Positions 12,101 to 22,740 of a DNA stretch of 64,000 nt are shown piece by piece. Each line of letters begins with the position of its first letter. Position 1 is the stretch's first letter. The notes under the pieces are model-generated. The model saw only the letters and a program-made list of their open reading frames with translations, was not told the DNA's origin and ran no database searches. The translations under genes were made by a program, and so were the position numbers. The DNA lies in contig WJXW01000004.1 of the NCBI GenBank assembly GCA_015832175.1, forward strand, positions 682,001 through 746,000, in the 5' to 3' direction. Origin of the DNA: Paraphaeosphaeria minitans (lineage: Eukaryota > Ascomycota > Dothideomycetes > Pleosporales > Didymosphaeriaceae).

Positions 12101-12384
12101 ATGTATGCGCGGGGCAACTCGACACCGACGGCGAAACATTGTACGACGAGGACGATGCGAGAGAATTCCAAGGTGATCAGATCGACGTTACCCCATTCTC
12201 TCGGGTTGATGAGATCTGCGGCGTGCGGGCCGAATATGATGCCGCACAGGGTTGCGACGGTCGCTTCGCCAATGTACAGGCGCTCTTTGATGACGGACGA
12301 GCACAACATGAACAGGCTCGTGAAGCCGCCGAGGATGAGGTACACCAAGTGCGGCTTGGTTATGGAAAGGTGGTCCCAGGCCAT
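9103..12384 (-). CDS. nha1: Plasma-membrane Na+(K+)/H+ antiporter, Nha1/Sod2 family
   Basis: A single uninterrupted exon of 1093 residues. The first about 435 residues are a polytopic CPA-type exchanger domain with around a dozen hydrophobic segments. ATDPVLAS (Asp145) and ESGCNDG (Glu173, Asn177, Asp178) are the expected ion-binding signatures. The remaining about 650 residues are a hydrophilic, charged, Ser/Glu-rich cytosolic tail, as in fungal Nha1 proteins (yeast Nha1 is 985 aa), where the tail regulates activity and interacts with signalling proteins. The protein exports Na+ and K+ in exchange for protons across the plasma membrane, giving salt tolerance and pH homeostasis. The start MAWDHLSITKPH lies immediately before the first membrane segment, as expected. 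Several opposite-strand ORFs inside this gene are compositional shadows. Confidence 0.95.
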   Translation of the reverse strand: MAWDHLSITKPHLVYLILGGFTSLFMLCSSVIKERLYIGEATVATLCGIIFGPHAADLINPREWGNVDLITLEFSRIVLVVQCFAVGVELPRAYMEKHWKSVTLLLIPVMTFGWLMTSLFVWWMFGSHLNWLDSLCVAACVTATDPVLASSVVGKGKFAKRVPKHLRDLLSAESGCNDGMAFPFVYLAIYIIRYHHHPNEVALHWFCYTILYECVFGAFFGVCVGYGARRAIRYAHDRDLVDRESFLVFYFVLALFCAGSGSLLGMDDLLVGFACGVGFSNDGWFLEKTEESHVSNVIDLLINLAFFVYFGTIIPWEQFNSAVLGITPWRLVVLGLLVLFFRRIPIMLALKPFIPDIKTWREALFAGHFGPIGVGGLFVAILARAELETKETTPLSEIPPEGFPHRNVIELIWPITCFLVICSILVHGSSIAVFTLGKHINTLTISLSYTTANEDGPSWMERLPRIQSRSKSSMSLGRRPSESSLDEKDTTGPDGLPTAFLRRQREDEGTSRASSLRPSARRRGRGWDNGRGPGGPISASAIAPNRGNRDPWETTSPLQERDSDTLAAPSDDSPEGSATAREKERTMSEEEIYQEGDKTVIEDEEGNVLGIRERGPNEDPAERLQHDNEEAARLGRENDVEQGVAQTEHGGALEEAPGKAVNAMEHPRTWRERMESFSGKHHAAAGPAEPPRAQRPEKRGPALAYQFGNTIIVEDEDGEVIKKYDIPAQPKHRPGVDRKGSMAETGGRAMMSLRKMGTYVGVPAHKQHESEASAEAPTNTEGKKKKPMQLDEDDERIRFTVTAGGRRMSKAEFIQQMSSMDPKARAKFIQESNVPDGIKREAHQDAKDASHRGAASSANVPPVVGEEGQAEIHKIDSPEAHDEERKRGPEGLTLVDSDDEDIPFHNVRQNLANFSTDKGEGETAAQRRRREAAEQSESLDAGAGKSIQVCDQEEKETPAEQKRRMAVLASSSSPSNSVRRTIDPSQPLPKSHMDEGETAAERKRRLGALGMGSGDESSPESDSDAEEGGDPLATGRGARTAQQGAAARRAPGIRFAEQPRPPTKDERAQEEQGKEETEGGGRRGPLGKLRWKK

Positions 12385-14258
12385 GGTGATGCGTCTTGTC
12401 GTCCAAGTCTATCGAGTGTATGTGTAACCGGACTCTTGTCCCAGACGAGCGTCGAAACGTAGTTGGATCGGGTTGTGCAACGGTCGCACTCGAGCAACAG
12501 GCGTTCAAGGTCTCGTAGAATGAATAAAGACTGTGAGTGGCGCGAAAGCAAACGAGTGCAAACGGCTTATGTAGGCAAGATGACGTCGGCGCCGATATCT
12601 GAGGGCGCAGAGGTTCGACTGCTCGCGCGGTGGAAAGGCAAAGCCGTCGCGGTAGGTATGTAGGTAATCGTTCAGTCGCCCGCCTGCGGAAGTGCCGTGG
12701 AGGCTCGGAGGGAGGCGGTGGAAGTGGAAAGCGCGGGGCGTGGTGCGCGGTGCTCTGTGAAAGAACAGTGGGTCAGTCTCAGTTGCGCAACCAGAGGCAA
12801 AAGCAAAAGGATGGGGTTGGCGAAAATGGACAAGAAAGCTTACGGAAGCCAAGGCGAGTTACGATATCCACTGGCGTGGCAGGCTGGAAGCTTGCCTCGA
12901 GGTGCCTTTCTTGTGCTCTGCTTGGGTGGGCTACCGATTGCGGAAGCTTGGATGGTCGCGCTGCACACGCAAATCGGGGGACACAGCACTCCAATGCGCG
13001 ACGCTGGGCTCTTTGGAGGTCGGAGTGGGCGCTGGAGAGGGCTCGCAGCGCAGTGTCTACAACAGCAGATAGGTATGGGTGACGAAAGCGCAGGATGGCG
13101 GCCATGTTTTATTAATACTCCAGTAGCGTTGCTCTTCACACTGGGCGCACGCTTGGCTGACGCTCCGCCTGCTTGTCCGCTCCACCTTCTCATCCGCAGA
13201 GCGCCCCACGCAGAAACATGCTTCTCCGCCATCGCCACGAAAGGACCAAGACAGGCAAGCAACTGCGCAGCCGGACCACGGCACTGCCAATGCTACAAGC
13301 AACGCAGGCGTCCCACACGTCGAGGCTTGCCCCTCTGAAGGGCACTTCAACGCGAAGCTTGAGGCCTCGTCCTCGTCCTCGTCGAGCCCTATCTATCTCT
13401 CCGCTTGCCCAGCCGGCACCAGCGAGCCGAGCATCAAGTGCGAAACCTCGAAGCGGGCGCGGGAAACAAAACACCTGCAGTCGTCCTCGTCCGTGGCTGC
13501 GGCGTTGCCCCCGTGCATCTGGCGCAACTGGCTGACCGTTGCTGAATCTACCGCTTGCCAAATCTCGTCGCATCACATGGTGCTCGACCTGCAAGCAAAC
13601 TGCACCGTAACGGCAGAGCAACTGCAGCCCAAAAAAAATGCGTCATGCCAGCGCCCACGAATCAGACGGGCCTTGCTGGGCGCTGGCGTGGGGTGCGCCA
13701 CGCCTGCAGGAATTGAAGGCTTCGAATCTGCAGACTCCAGAGGGACCCGCGCATCTTGGAAGTCGACCCCAACAACACAAAGAAATGCCCAAAGGCTCGT
13801 AGAAGCTGCAGTGCTGAAGACGATGGATATTGACATGCGAAGCGCCATGTACACCGACGCCACTACTTTAGATACAGCATCCGCCAAACCCAAAGACGAA
13901 GCACCCAATAGGTACAATCAAACCTTCCCTGCCAACCCCCCCTGTCACCTGTCCACATCCATGTAGTCCCACATAGGTCCCCAAAGCACAATGTCCATGC
14001 CAAAGCCGGTGCCCATGTCCATGTAAATGCCCACTCCAATGTCCATGCCAACGACAGTACTGGGATATACCCACCAAAATGTCCATGCCAACGACAGTAC
14101 TGGGATATACCCACCGAAACACCTCCGCGTGCAAAATATGAAAAACTTACAAACAAACAAAAGCACCCACGTCGCCTACCGAGCAAGTGCCAACATGAAG
14201 AAAAAAAAAACATTATGCAATGCTTTGGTCGTCATGAAGAAACGTCATTGTTGGTCTG
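12385..14258. other. Intergenic region, GC-rich, with a 40-bp duplication
   Basis: The antiporter promoter region lies at the left and the 3' flank of the arrestin gene at the right. Overlapping ORFs between 12460 and 13960 occur on both strands with no domain, no splice pattern and biased composition, so none is called. A 40-bp unit is duplicated at 14039-14118. Confidence 0.6.
14039..14118. repeat. Two tandem copies of a 40-bp unit
   Basis: Two nearly identical 40-bp units (14039-14078, 14079-14118), each beginning ATGTCCATGCCAACGACAGT. Partial, degenerate ATGTCCATG motifs precede them, suggesting a larger decayed array. Confidence 0.85.
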
Positions 14259-16713
14259 TCAGTTACCGACCGGCAGCCAAGTTCGCCGCTCGTCCAGAGA
14301 TCGGCTGTGGACGCGGCTTCCTGGCGTCAGCGGAATTTCGACCCGACTCCGCCCGCCTGCACTGTCCTCCGACTCGCCTTCGCTGTCATCGTCGTATGCT
14401 GATAATCTGGAAAAGTAATCCGCCAATCCATGCGTCGGGGAAGCAATGGTTTCGTAAAGCGGAGGCGGCGTCTGCAGCGGTGGTGGGGGTTCTTCCTCCT
14501 CGAAGGGCGGTGGATTGAACGAAGGTGCTCGTAGAAGATGCATCGGCCGTTGCACCTGAGTATCCGTTGGGCCACCAATATGAGCTGCCTGAGGTCGTGC
14601 CAGCGCTGGACTAGGAATCGAAACACCTGTATTGTCCCTTGAACGTCCCATGGAGCCTAGGGTCGGCACCATCGAAGGAGGGGAAGTACGTCGCACGGGA
14701 GCACCTGGACATCCGCACTGCGGCATCTGGTGGTCTGCATTCGGCGCTTCGGGGGAGCTGTAGGCAGGGAGAGCCGTGTTGGCCTGTGTAGCTTGGCAAG
14801 AAAGGATGTGAAATGGCGAGTCGATGGAAATCTCGAAGTGACGTCGTTTTGTTGGGTCATTCGCATCTGGTTTGGAAAGCCTCATTACGATCTTGATCCA
14901 ATGATGCACCTGTATATTCTGGTACGTTGTGTCAAAGTGCAGTCTGCTGGCCTTGTCTTTCTCCCTCATGTTGTGACAGCTTGGCAATTGAACATTGAAT
15001 TCCATCTCTGTTGGTCCAATGTTGGCGTCACCAGTCGATAGGTTACCTAGTAGATTCGTTGGGTCTTGTACCGTGACATCTTCTCCACGCGAAGCAGCCG
15101 CTCTCTGGTCGTAGGGAACACCACCTCCAGATACAATTCGCATGGTGCTGCCCGGGAATGTGCTGGTCGCAGGGCCATCGGCTCGTTTCTCGAACAGTTG
15201 TACTTTCCGGACCGGTTCCATTCGGTGTACCCGCTTATTGGAGCAAAAATACTCGACGTTCTCGGTAACAAAAACCTTGATCCTATGGCATTGCACTTTT
15301 GCAAGCGGTGTCAGCTTGAAGGCAATTGGTACTTGAGCCCCAAGCGGGAATGATTTGCCGGATATGACAATGTCATAGTGCAATTGATCTTCCCAGTTTC
15401 GGCTGATGGCTATCGGTTCGACTTGCTCCAGTGAGCCCTCTGCTGGAGCGCGGATGAGAGTAACCTCTTTGGTGCCAACGAGGTTGGCACGGAAAGCTCC
15501 TGCACGTTCGATCGTCGCCTCCAGTTCGTACTTGACGGAGCCGAGCTCAACGTCAATCGTCTCCGGAAGGTGGCTGTCGAGTGGTAACTCAAAGTTGTAC
15601 ATGTATGTTCCAGGATTGAAGCTTCGGTAGCCTTTTTGTGCGACAGTTGGGCCACCTGACGGTGACTCCCCTTTACCGAAACTTCGCGATTGATTGACCT
15701 GGAGAGAGAGACGCTTCGCTTCCTTGGTGCTCAAATTTGTGGACGATGCATTGGGTGAGTTGGTCGAGCCAAGTTTTGAGGCTGGGAGATTTGTGGATGA
15801 ACCTTTAAATGGTTCCACTTGATCCGCGCCTGTCCCAGCTTCGGCAGTAGGGAATTGGGCGTTGAAAAAAGGCCATGTGTGGCTCATGATGGTGTCAATT
15901 TCCTCAAACTCGGTCTTCTTGGGAGGAATACCTGTGGGTATGAGAATGTTTTCCATGTTCGCAGATTGTTCGCTTACCTTCGGGCCATTTCGTGAGAGCC
16001 TTCCCACGGAACTTGAGCGTGATGGCCTTGATCTTGGTCGGTTTCGTGACCTTGAGGTTGAGGGTTCCACGAAGCATTGCTGTGCTACGATCCGACGAAT
16101 CAGACTGCTCGAAGCCCTGCAGGAAGAGGACAGGTTCGGTGAGTGCGACACCAACACTGATACCATTCCCAGACGCCAATGGCTTCTCCTCGGCCAGGTT
16201 TTTTACACTACTGCTCATCATGCTCTTGACTGAAGACCTCGCAGATGATCGATGGCCCTCCACCAATGCGGGCCGAGAGCCGCCTACGGCGCCGAGGCCA
16301 ATGGAGCCTCTCGGGGTGGATCTCATCTCGCCGGTCACTGCTGACCACCTCCTACTCTCGGGTGGGGACGCGTTGGGAGTACTCGCACTACTCGTCGAGG
16401 ATCGCGGAGTGGTGCCAACGTCGGGCGACGGGGGAGGATTCGCAGAGCGCGAGTCAATGAAGGACCGAAGGAAACGTTTGGCGTTGTCGCGTGGGCCTGC
16501 CAGCTTTTCGAATATGTAGGATTTGCTGGTAGAGTGGCGTCTGAAGAGTAGCGGATCGGGTGCCACACGGGCAATGTGAATGCGGTGGGGTCTACGATTG
16601 CGGCCTTGGAAGAGGCGGCGACGTGTACTTTCTGGGTCGTGTAGGTGGTCGGGGATGTACGAAAGGTATCCGCGGTCTGTGTAGATGGGGAGGTATTCTC
16701 CAGCAGCTGTCAT
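14259..16713 (-). CDS. Arrestin-related trafficking adaptor (ART) with PPxY motif
   Basis: Two exons, 16713-15978 and 15931-14259, joined across a 46-bp intron (phase 1); 802 residues. After a Ser/Pro-rich N-terminal extension, an arrestin N-type beta-sandwich starts near residue 183 (VGVALTEPVLFLQG) and continues through LKFRGKALTKWPEG, the splice point, then HTWPFFNAQ. The arrestin C-type half includes VISGKSFPLGAQVPIAFKL and KVFVTENVEYF. The C-terminal 250 residues are disordered and carry a PPLY (PPxY) motif near residue 736, the standard docking site for a Rsp5/HulA HECT ubiquitin ligase. The family directs ubiquitylation and endocytosis of plasma-membrane transporters. It resembles the Rod1/Rog3/CreD group in domain order, but its N-terminus differs from CreD, so no gene symbol is given. 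Confidence 0.85.
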
Positions 16714-16779
16714 GGCGGGTAAGCGGTGCGTTCAGACGGGGCCGAGGGCTACAATGGGACAGCAAGACATGGAGGAGTT

Positions 16780-16896
16780 GGCGAGGGAGCAGCTGCGTGG
16801 GTGAGGGACAGGTACGTGGGCGAGGGAGTAGCTGCGTGGGCGAGGGAGTAGCTGCGTGGGCGAGGGAGTAGCTGCGTGGGCAAGGGACAGGTACGT
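16780..16896. repeat. 20-bp minisatellite upstream of the arrestin gene
   Basis: Tandem copies of GCTGCGTGGGCGAGGGAGTA, three nearly perfect and flanked by degenerate copies with GGGACAGGTACG variants. It lies 67-183 bp upstream of the arrestin-gene start codon, in its promoter or 5' leader. Confidence 0.9.
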
Positions 16897-17798
16897 TGAC
16901 GAGAGGAGCAAGCATGTGTGGGCAGGATGGCGGGTTTTGTTTGTGCGACAGCTCATCAAAGTGCAGAGCGGTGTACAAAGGAGATGCTGGCTACGGTTGC
17001 AATGCCATGTCCTGGGGTAGAGGATGTTTTGGGAAGGGGTTGCAGTCCGACGCTCCTTGCGGAACAAAGGGGCCCAAACAAAATAAGACAGGGACTCACC
17101 TCGAAATGTACTCAGGGTAGCGCCGTAGACGTGGTGCTATTCGGTTTTATGGAGGACAGAAGATGCAGTTGGTGCAGCGATCAGGCGGCGGGTGCGGAAG
17201 CGTGCGGGAGCGTGCGGGTAGGTAGACCCTTGGGTTGAGTGATGAGTTGGCGACGAAAGGGCATCCGTCAGACGGCGCATCGGATGACCAGGGCGTGCAA
17301 TTAAAGGGACGCCGAAACTGGGCCCGTTGGAAACGTCTTTTTTGGAACCAGGGCACAGGTTGTTCGTCGCGCAGGATGCAGGATGGATGACGCAGTGTGG
17401 GGTTGAAAAGGCAGGGACGCTGAGGGCTGTGGCCGCGTCAGGATCTGTGAGGTGCCAGAACACCACGGCACTGGCAGCGGCGGATCATGGATGCACTGCG
17501 GACGCAGGCATTGTGCGTCTTTTTTTTTGCTGCAAGCGCGAGATGGCCGCAGATGAAGGCGCCGGATAACCGTGCAAAGACTCAAGAGCAGTACGTCACA
17601 GGTTGAGATTTCAAGCGCGCGCGCACTGTCTGCTTGGTGCCAGCGTCTCCGGGCTAGCGCCGGATTGCTTGTAGGCACTCGACGTGCAAGCTGCGGCCAT
17701 GGCTACGGTAGGTAGACAACCTCGTTCATTTGGGCCTCTGGGATGGCATCGGAAGCCACTCCTGCCACCGACGCCGTCGCCGTGGCGATGCTGCTTCC

Positions 17799-17850
17799 GC
17801 GTGTGCGTGTGCGTGTGCGTGTGCGTGTGTGTGCGTCTGCATCTGCATCT
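17799..17850. repeat. GTGCGT-type simple repeat
   Basis: An alternating GTGCGT/GTGTGC tract of about 40 bp followed by CTGCAT repeats. Non-coding. Confidence 0.9.
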
Positions 17851-18341
17851 GCGCGGGTCGAGATTCCTGGCTGACGAAGACATCTGACTGAGCCACGCTG
17901 GGCTCCCGTACCGATTTGGCCTGCGAGTGATGGCAAATCACATTTCATATCCGGGCTTGACGAGGCCAGGTTGGGCGACCACATCTTGGCAGATAGCCAG
18001 ATGGCGTAAGAGAGGGACGGCCTGGACATCTCGAATAGGCTGCCCCATACCGATCCAGTGATACGAGGCGTGCGGAGATCGACATCCAAAATCCTCGGCG
18101 ACGTGCTGCGCTCTCGGGCATCATCAGCCTGAGATGGAGAAGGGAACCTCCTTGACGACTCGTAATGACAATTGTGCGCAGTAGTCCTGGATCGTCGTCA
18201 TCAAATCAAAGCAATTGCAACAGTGCGTAAGGGGGGGCGTGTAGCAAACAGGCACGTCCTGGACATCGCAATCGAGGCTGAGCGGCGAGATCTCGCTTGA
18301 TTGTGCCCTGTGCCCCCGGAACATGGATGGTTTCAAGCCAT

Positions 18342-18500
18342 CACGTGCTGGGATAGTATGGATCCATTGATGATTCCAAGCCATCACGTGCCGTGGGACA
18401 TGATCCCACGCCATCATGTGCCCCCGGACACTGCTGGAACAATAATTGTTCCAGACCATCACGTGCCTCTGGAACATTGATGATTTCAAGCCATCACGTG
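18342..18500. promoter_or_regulatory. Cluster of four CACGTG boxes plus one CATGTG upstream of the BRCT gene
   Basis: CACGTG occurs at 18342, 18385, 18460 and 18495, with CATGTG at 18415, each in the shared context CCATCACGTGC or CCATCATGTGC. Spacing is 30-45 bp, suggesting a diverged tandem duplication. A 10-bp-arm perfect palindrome with one central base (CTGGAACAAT and its complement) lies at about 18436-18456. CACGTG is the binding site of bHLH and some bZIP factors. Its use here is inferred only. Confidence 0.6.
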
Positions 18501-18508
18501 CCCCCGCA

Positions 18509-18514
18509 ACGCGT
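18509..18514. promoter_or_regulatory. MCB-like ACGCGT element
   Basis: ACGCGT lies 85-90 bp upstream of the predicted start codon of the Dpb11/Rad4 homologue, with a GACGCGAC near-match close by. In yeasts ACGCGT is bound by MBF and drives G1/S transcription of replication genes, so the position is suggestive. A single 6-bp match can arise by chance. Confidence 0.35.
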
Positions 18515-18598
18515 GCCCTTGGCGCCCGACGCGACACGACAGTTCAAACGGCCTTTGGCACGCGACGTGATGAGCCACCCCATGCATCTTTTTGCACA

Positions 18599-21404
18599 AT
18601 GAGCACGACCGCCGGGGCATACGGTAAAGGACGATTCACAGCATGCCATATCGATGACTGGCTGACGAGGAGCAGGCACCGGCCAGATGCCCCTCGCCGG
18701 GACCATTCTGTGCTTCACCTCCGTCGCCCCAGAGCAGCGTGTACGCATCCCGCTCCACCGACTCGAGTCTCGCCATCGTCGCTAATGCAACACCATAGAC
18801 AGAACTCTCCGTCATTGGCGCGCAGATGGGCGCCCAAATCAAACTCGACCTTACCTCAGATGTTACCCATCTCATAGTCGGCAACGCAAATAGCGCCAAG
18901 TATCGATATGTCGCAAAAGCCCGCGAAGACGTCAAGGTCCTTTTCCCACCATGGATACATGCAGTGCAGAAGGTCTGGATGACAGGCGAGGACGTAAACA
19001 CCTTAGAAGTCGAGGAGCAGTGGAGGTTGCCAACCTTCTACGGCCTCAAGATATGCCTGACGGGCTTTGACAACCGTACCATCGCCACGCCCGTCGGAGA
19101 GTCACATGCTGATTCTTGAACAGCCGAACAACGCAAATACATACAAGAAACGGCCATGAAAAACGGCGCCGAGTACCACGGCGATCTAACAAAAGCCGTC
19201 ACGCATCTTGTCGCCGCCAGTCCATCGGGAAGCAAGTATGAGCATGCCGTCAATTGGCGTATGAAGATTGTCACATGGGAGTGGTTCGAGCAGAGCTGTG
19301 AACGTGGCATGGCTCTAGATGAGGCTTATTATCATCCTACAATGGCGGTGGAAGAGCGAGGTGTAGGGGCCTGGGATCGACGTACGAGTACGTCGCCCAT
19401 GCTTGGGAAGCGTATGCGAGCGGCTGAGCAAATCGAACCCATCACGAATCCATCACGACGAAAGCTGCGACGTGCTGCAAGTACCCGCTTGAATGGACAG
19501 GCGGAAGCACTATGGGCTGGGATTACCTCCGGAGGCTTGGAGAAGAAACCTGACGATGGAGACGACTGGACCGAAGCCAGTATCGCTCATCCAGACCCTC
19601 GGCCCGAAATCGATCACTGTACCGTGCCAGTCGTTGAGTCACGCGATTGCATGCAGCCAAGGAAAGACCCTGCGTCGCGCCCTCGCGGCCCTTTCTCAGA
19701 TGACCACGATGGAATATTCGCAGGCCGAGTAGTCCATCTACGCGGCTTTGATAAGAACAAAGTATGTATCTGCTGACAAAATAGCTACACTACTTCCCAG
19801 CGCTTACTCAGAAGTAGACCAACATCCTACGAGAGCATCTAGACAGCAATGGAGCTGTGGTGGTCTGTGACGCAGCGGAATTAGAGCAGTTTGCTGCGGA
19901 TGACCTCGGAGAAGGCTTTGTGTTAGTGCCTCATGATGTTCAGCCCAACCTCACATCACTTCCGGATGCTGCCGGAGCCATGTCGGTGGTGACCAATTGG
20001 TGGGTCGAGCGCTGCCTCCACGGGAAATGCCTAGTGGACCCCACAGACTTCGTTCTGTGTAAGCCTTTCGATAAACTCAACGTTAGTAGTACGTTGATTC
20101 CTCTTCGGATGATGTGTTAGTTTGCTAAGCTTATGCAGGGTTGGCGGGTCTTACAATTAACTCTACAGGCTTCACAGGGATCGAATTGTTGCATGTCACG
20201 AAGGCGGTGGCGATGTTCGGTACGGAACTAACTCTTGTCTGTATCGTGATTGTCGCTAATTGTTGTAGGGGGAACATATGACGAAATCCTGTCGCCAAAA
20301 GTATCGGTCTTGGTCTGCCGCAATGACAAGCCGAACCGTGATAAATTGAAATATGCCGCCAACAAATGCATACCTGCAGTGCATGCGGATTGGCTATGGG
20401 CTTGCATAACAAGCTTTGAGGCTCAGCCTTATGACGCATATCCAGTCAAGGCTGTTCCATTACAGCAACCGCAGCCAAGACGGAAGCCGAATGATTCTTC
20501 GAATAAGGTTGTGCCCACTGCGCCTCTTTCAAAAGAAGACAGCATCAAGCTACAGCAGAAGAAGGCCCGAATCACCCGACCTCTCGAGCGGAACAATTCT
20601 CGACGTCCGGGCATATTGGAGCTGTCAGTGTCTGGGCCTTCAACTCCTTCGACTACTGGCTCGTCCACGAATCCAAATACAACTAACACTCAATCTAAAC
20701 AATCTAGCTTGCAATTTGAACAGGATGCGCAATTTACCGGAAGCTATGACGGCACAGCCTCACTACCTTTACAGGACGTGGACGTAAACTCTCCACGCAA
20801 GCGCTCTACTTCGTCCACCGATTCAACAGGCTTCTCCAAACCAGCTGACCCACCCGCGAAGCCGGCGCCGGCACAGCGGAACACTAGGCCCTTTAGGCAG
20901 CCTTCCCCAGACTCCGTCATACCGCCTGACACCGAGTCTCCAACCGAGGCCCCGGCCGAGGGACCGATCCCACCGCCCCCTGAGAAAGACTATTCCGACA
21001 TCATGTCGAAGCTACTCGCGAACCGGAAAATGTCTGCTCCCGTGGAGAAGGAAGAAGAAAAGGGTCGACGAAGGCGGCGCCCGCTGGGCCGTGCGCAGTC
21101 TGGACGCTCAACCACGTCGACTGCTGATGACCCGCTCTCCCGACCATCTTCGGCCAAGGTCGTTGAAGAAGAGGAGATGGGCGAGGAAGATGGTCATTTG
21201 CTAGAAGCTTTCAAGCCGCCGGAGCCCAGTCAGATGCTCGGGTGGGACTCACCCGGAGCCCAGAGGGCTAGGGAGAGAATGATTCGAGCGATTGGGGGCA
21301 ATCTCGCGACCGAGTCCCCTGCGATTCAAGAGACAGGGGTTGTTAAGGATGCGCTGAGTGATACTTCACTGAGCATGGTTAGAGCGAGTAGGAAGAGAAG
21401 ATGA
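18599..21404 (+). CDS. Four-BRCT replication/checkpoint scaffold (Dpb11/Rad4(Cut5)/TopBP1 homologue)
   Basis: Seven exons: 18599-18623, 18676-18740, 18799-19075, 19124-19761, 19818-20088, 20139-20219 and 20269-21404; 2493 nt in frame, 830 residues. Two BRCT pairs are visible. BRCT1 (about 12-100) has TILCFTSVAPEQR and TSDVTHLIVG. BRCT2 (about 108-200) has GLKICLTGFD, TKAVTHLVAA and WFEQSCERG. BRCT3 (about 323-420) has VVHLRGFDKNK and NWWVERCLHGK. BRCT4 (about 427-510) has GLTINSTGFTGIELLHV and WLWACI. A Ser/Pro-rich tail ends in basic residues, as in fission yeast Rad4. Members bind phosphorylated partners to start replication (Sld2/Sld3 in yeast) and to activate the ATR checkpoint. The first exon encodes only eight residues; an alternative start is the Met in GQMPLAG within exon 2. 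Confidence 0.9.
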
Positions 21405-21699
21405 TGTGGAGGAAGTCATAGTCATGGAGAGATCTGTCGTTTTGAGTAACAATGAGGCTGGTTTTGTAAAGCGAGCGAGGCATACCAACGGCGTTCGTAC
21501 ACACGGCATAGCGAGGCGTTCGATCACCATAGGTGCAAATACATTTCATTACGATGACCATACTTCCCTTGCTGCCCGGTACTAATCTTACAGAATGGTC
21601 TCTCCGTCCTGGGAATCCGAGAAATAGTAGTCCTTTCTTCTGCTTGTCCAAGGAGAAAGTATTGTTCAAGTTCCTCCTCAAGCGAACCCCTCGCACCTA

Positions 21700-22740
21700 T
21701 CAGTCTTTCAGTCCATACGTAACCTTCAATCTCCGATCCAAATGCTCCTTCGCCGTTAACACCTCGCTCCCTCCCCTCCCACCCAGCCCCAGCCTCTCCC
21801 TCTGACTCTTCAACTCTTCCGCCCCCTTATGCCCAAACGCCTTGATGACTTCACTCGGGACAGCTTCCAGCCTCGCCGAATCCAACGGATGGCAAAAGTA
21901 AGCCATGCTATACCGCTCCTCCCCACCGCTAAAAGTCACACGGTGCACGGTGCTCTTCAACATCCCGTTCGTCCAGAAACTCAACAAGTCCCCGATATTC
22001 ACCAGTATGGGCGGGGTGGCTAGGTCAGGGGAGGGGTTGACAGGCACAGGCGCCCACACCTGGTCGGGCTTGAGGATCTCGAGTCCAGGCTGGCCGGGTA
22101 GTCGGAAGAGTAGGGTTATGCTGCCGTAGTCCGAGTGCGCGCCTGCGCGGATCGATGAAGTCGATGGTGCGCCATGGGCGTGCGTCTGGGGGTAGTACAG
22201 CATGCGGAAGATGGTGCCGCTGGGGCCTTGCGACTCGTCGTGCCGGTCCACGAACCACGTTTCCCCTCCCTCCTTCTCTCCCATCTGCAGCGCCGTGCCC
22301 AGCATCGTGAGGATCCTGCTGCAGATTGCATGGCACGAGGCTAGAAACTTGCTGATCTCGGCGGACGAGTCCGAGAGTGGGGGAGGCAGGGGCTGCAGCA
22401 CTGGATGGGGTGGTGAAATGTTGAATGCTTCTTTGGGATCGCCTGGGTGGGAGGGGTCGAGCGCTTCGCCGGCCATGGTGACCCAGCCGCGGTTTGTGCC
22501 GCCGGCGGCTGCGGAGTGGATTGTGTGTGTGGACTTCTGGGCAACGGACTGGGAAAAGAAGTGGGCAGCGAGGGAAAACATGGCGTCGATTTGTGCTTGG
22601 GGGAGGAGAGAGTCGTCTTGTTTGACGAAGAGGAAGCCGTTGGTTGAGGCAGCGGAGAGGACTTGTTGGGGAACATCCGGAGTTGAGCAGGATATGTCGA
22701 TTATGGGTATGTCGGCGTCTTGTGGGTCTGTCGTTGACAT
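21700..22740 (-). CDS. 2-oxoglutarate/Fe(II)-dependent dioxygenase, isopenicillin-N-synthase-like fold
   Basis: A single exon of 346 residues, typical for the family. The N-terminal DIOX_N-type segment starts with IPIIDIS. The Fe(II) triad is complete: His202 and Asp204 in AGAHSDYGSITLLF, and His266 in STVHRV. The 2-oxoglutarate-binding Arg276-x-Ser278 is in RYSMAYF. Fungal members hydroxylate or desaturate small molecules; the substrate cannot be read from sequence, and no biosynthetic cluster surrounds the gene. It is divergent from the MKT1 homologue across about 570 bp. It lacks any obvious targeting signal, so it is probably cytosolic. Confidence 0.92.
   Translation of the reverse strand: MSTTDPQDADIPIIDISCSTPDVPQQVLSAASTNGFLFVKQDDSLLPQAQIDAMFSLAAHFFSQSVAQKSTHTIHSAAAGGTNRGWVTMAGEALDPSHPGDPKEAFNISPPHPVLQPLPPPLSDSSAEISKFLASCHAICSRILTMLGTALQMGEKEGGETWFVDRHDESQGPSGTIFRMLYYPQTHAHGAPSTSSIRAGAHSDYGSITLLFRLPGQPGLEILKPDQVWAPVPVNPSPDLATPPILVNIGDLLSFWTNGMLKSTVHRVTFSGGEERYSMAYFCHPLDSARLEAVPSEVIKAFGHKGAEELKSQRERLGLGGRGGSEVLTAKEHLDRRLKVTYGLKD

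Larger units (their letters stand above)
16714..18598. other. Intergenic region with minisatellite, GT-rich tract and CACGTG array
   Basis: The divergent interval between the arrestin gene and the BRCT gene. It holds a 20-bp minisatellite (16780-16896), a GTGCGT-type tract (17799-17850) and a cluster of CACGTG boxes (18342-18500), all listed separately. The many ORFs on both strands are short, lack domains and overlap each other. Confidence 0.65.

Noticed and set aside
12697..13338. 213-codon plus-strand ORF between the antiporter and arrestin genes
   Set aside because: Overlapped by several opposite ORFs of similar length, Arg/Ala/Gly-rich, no recognisable fold.
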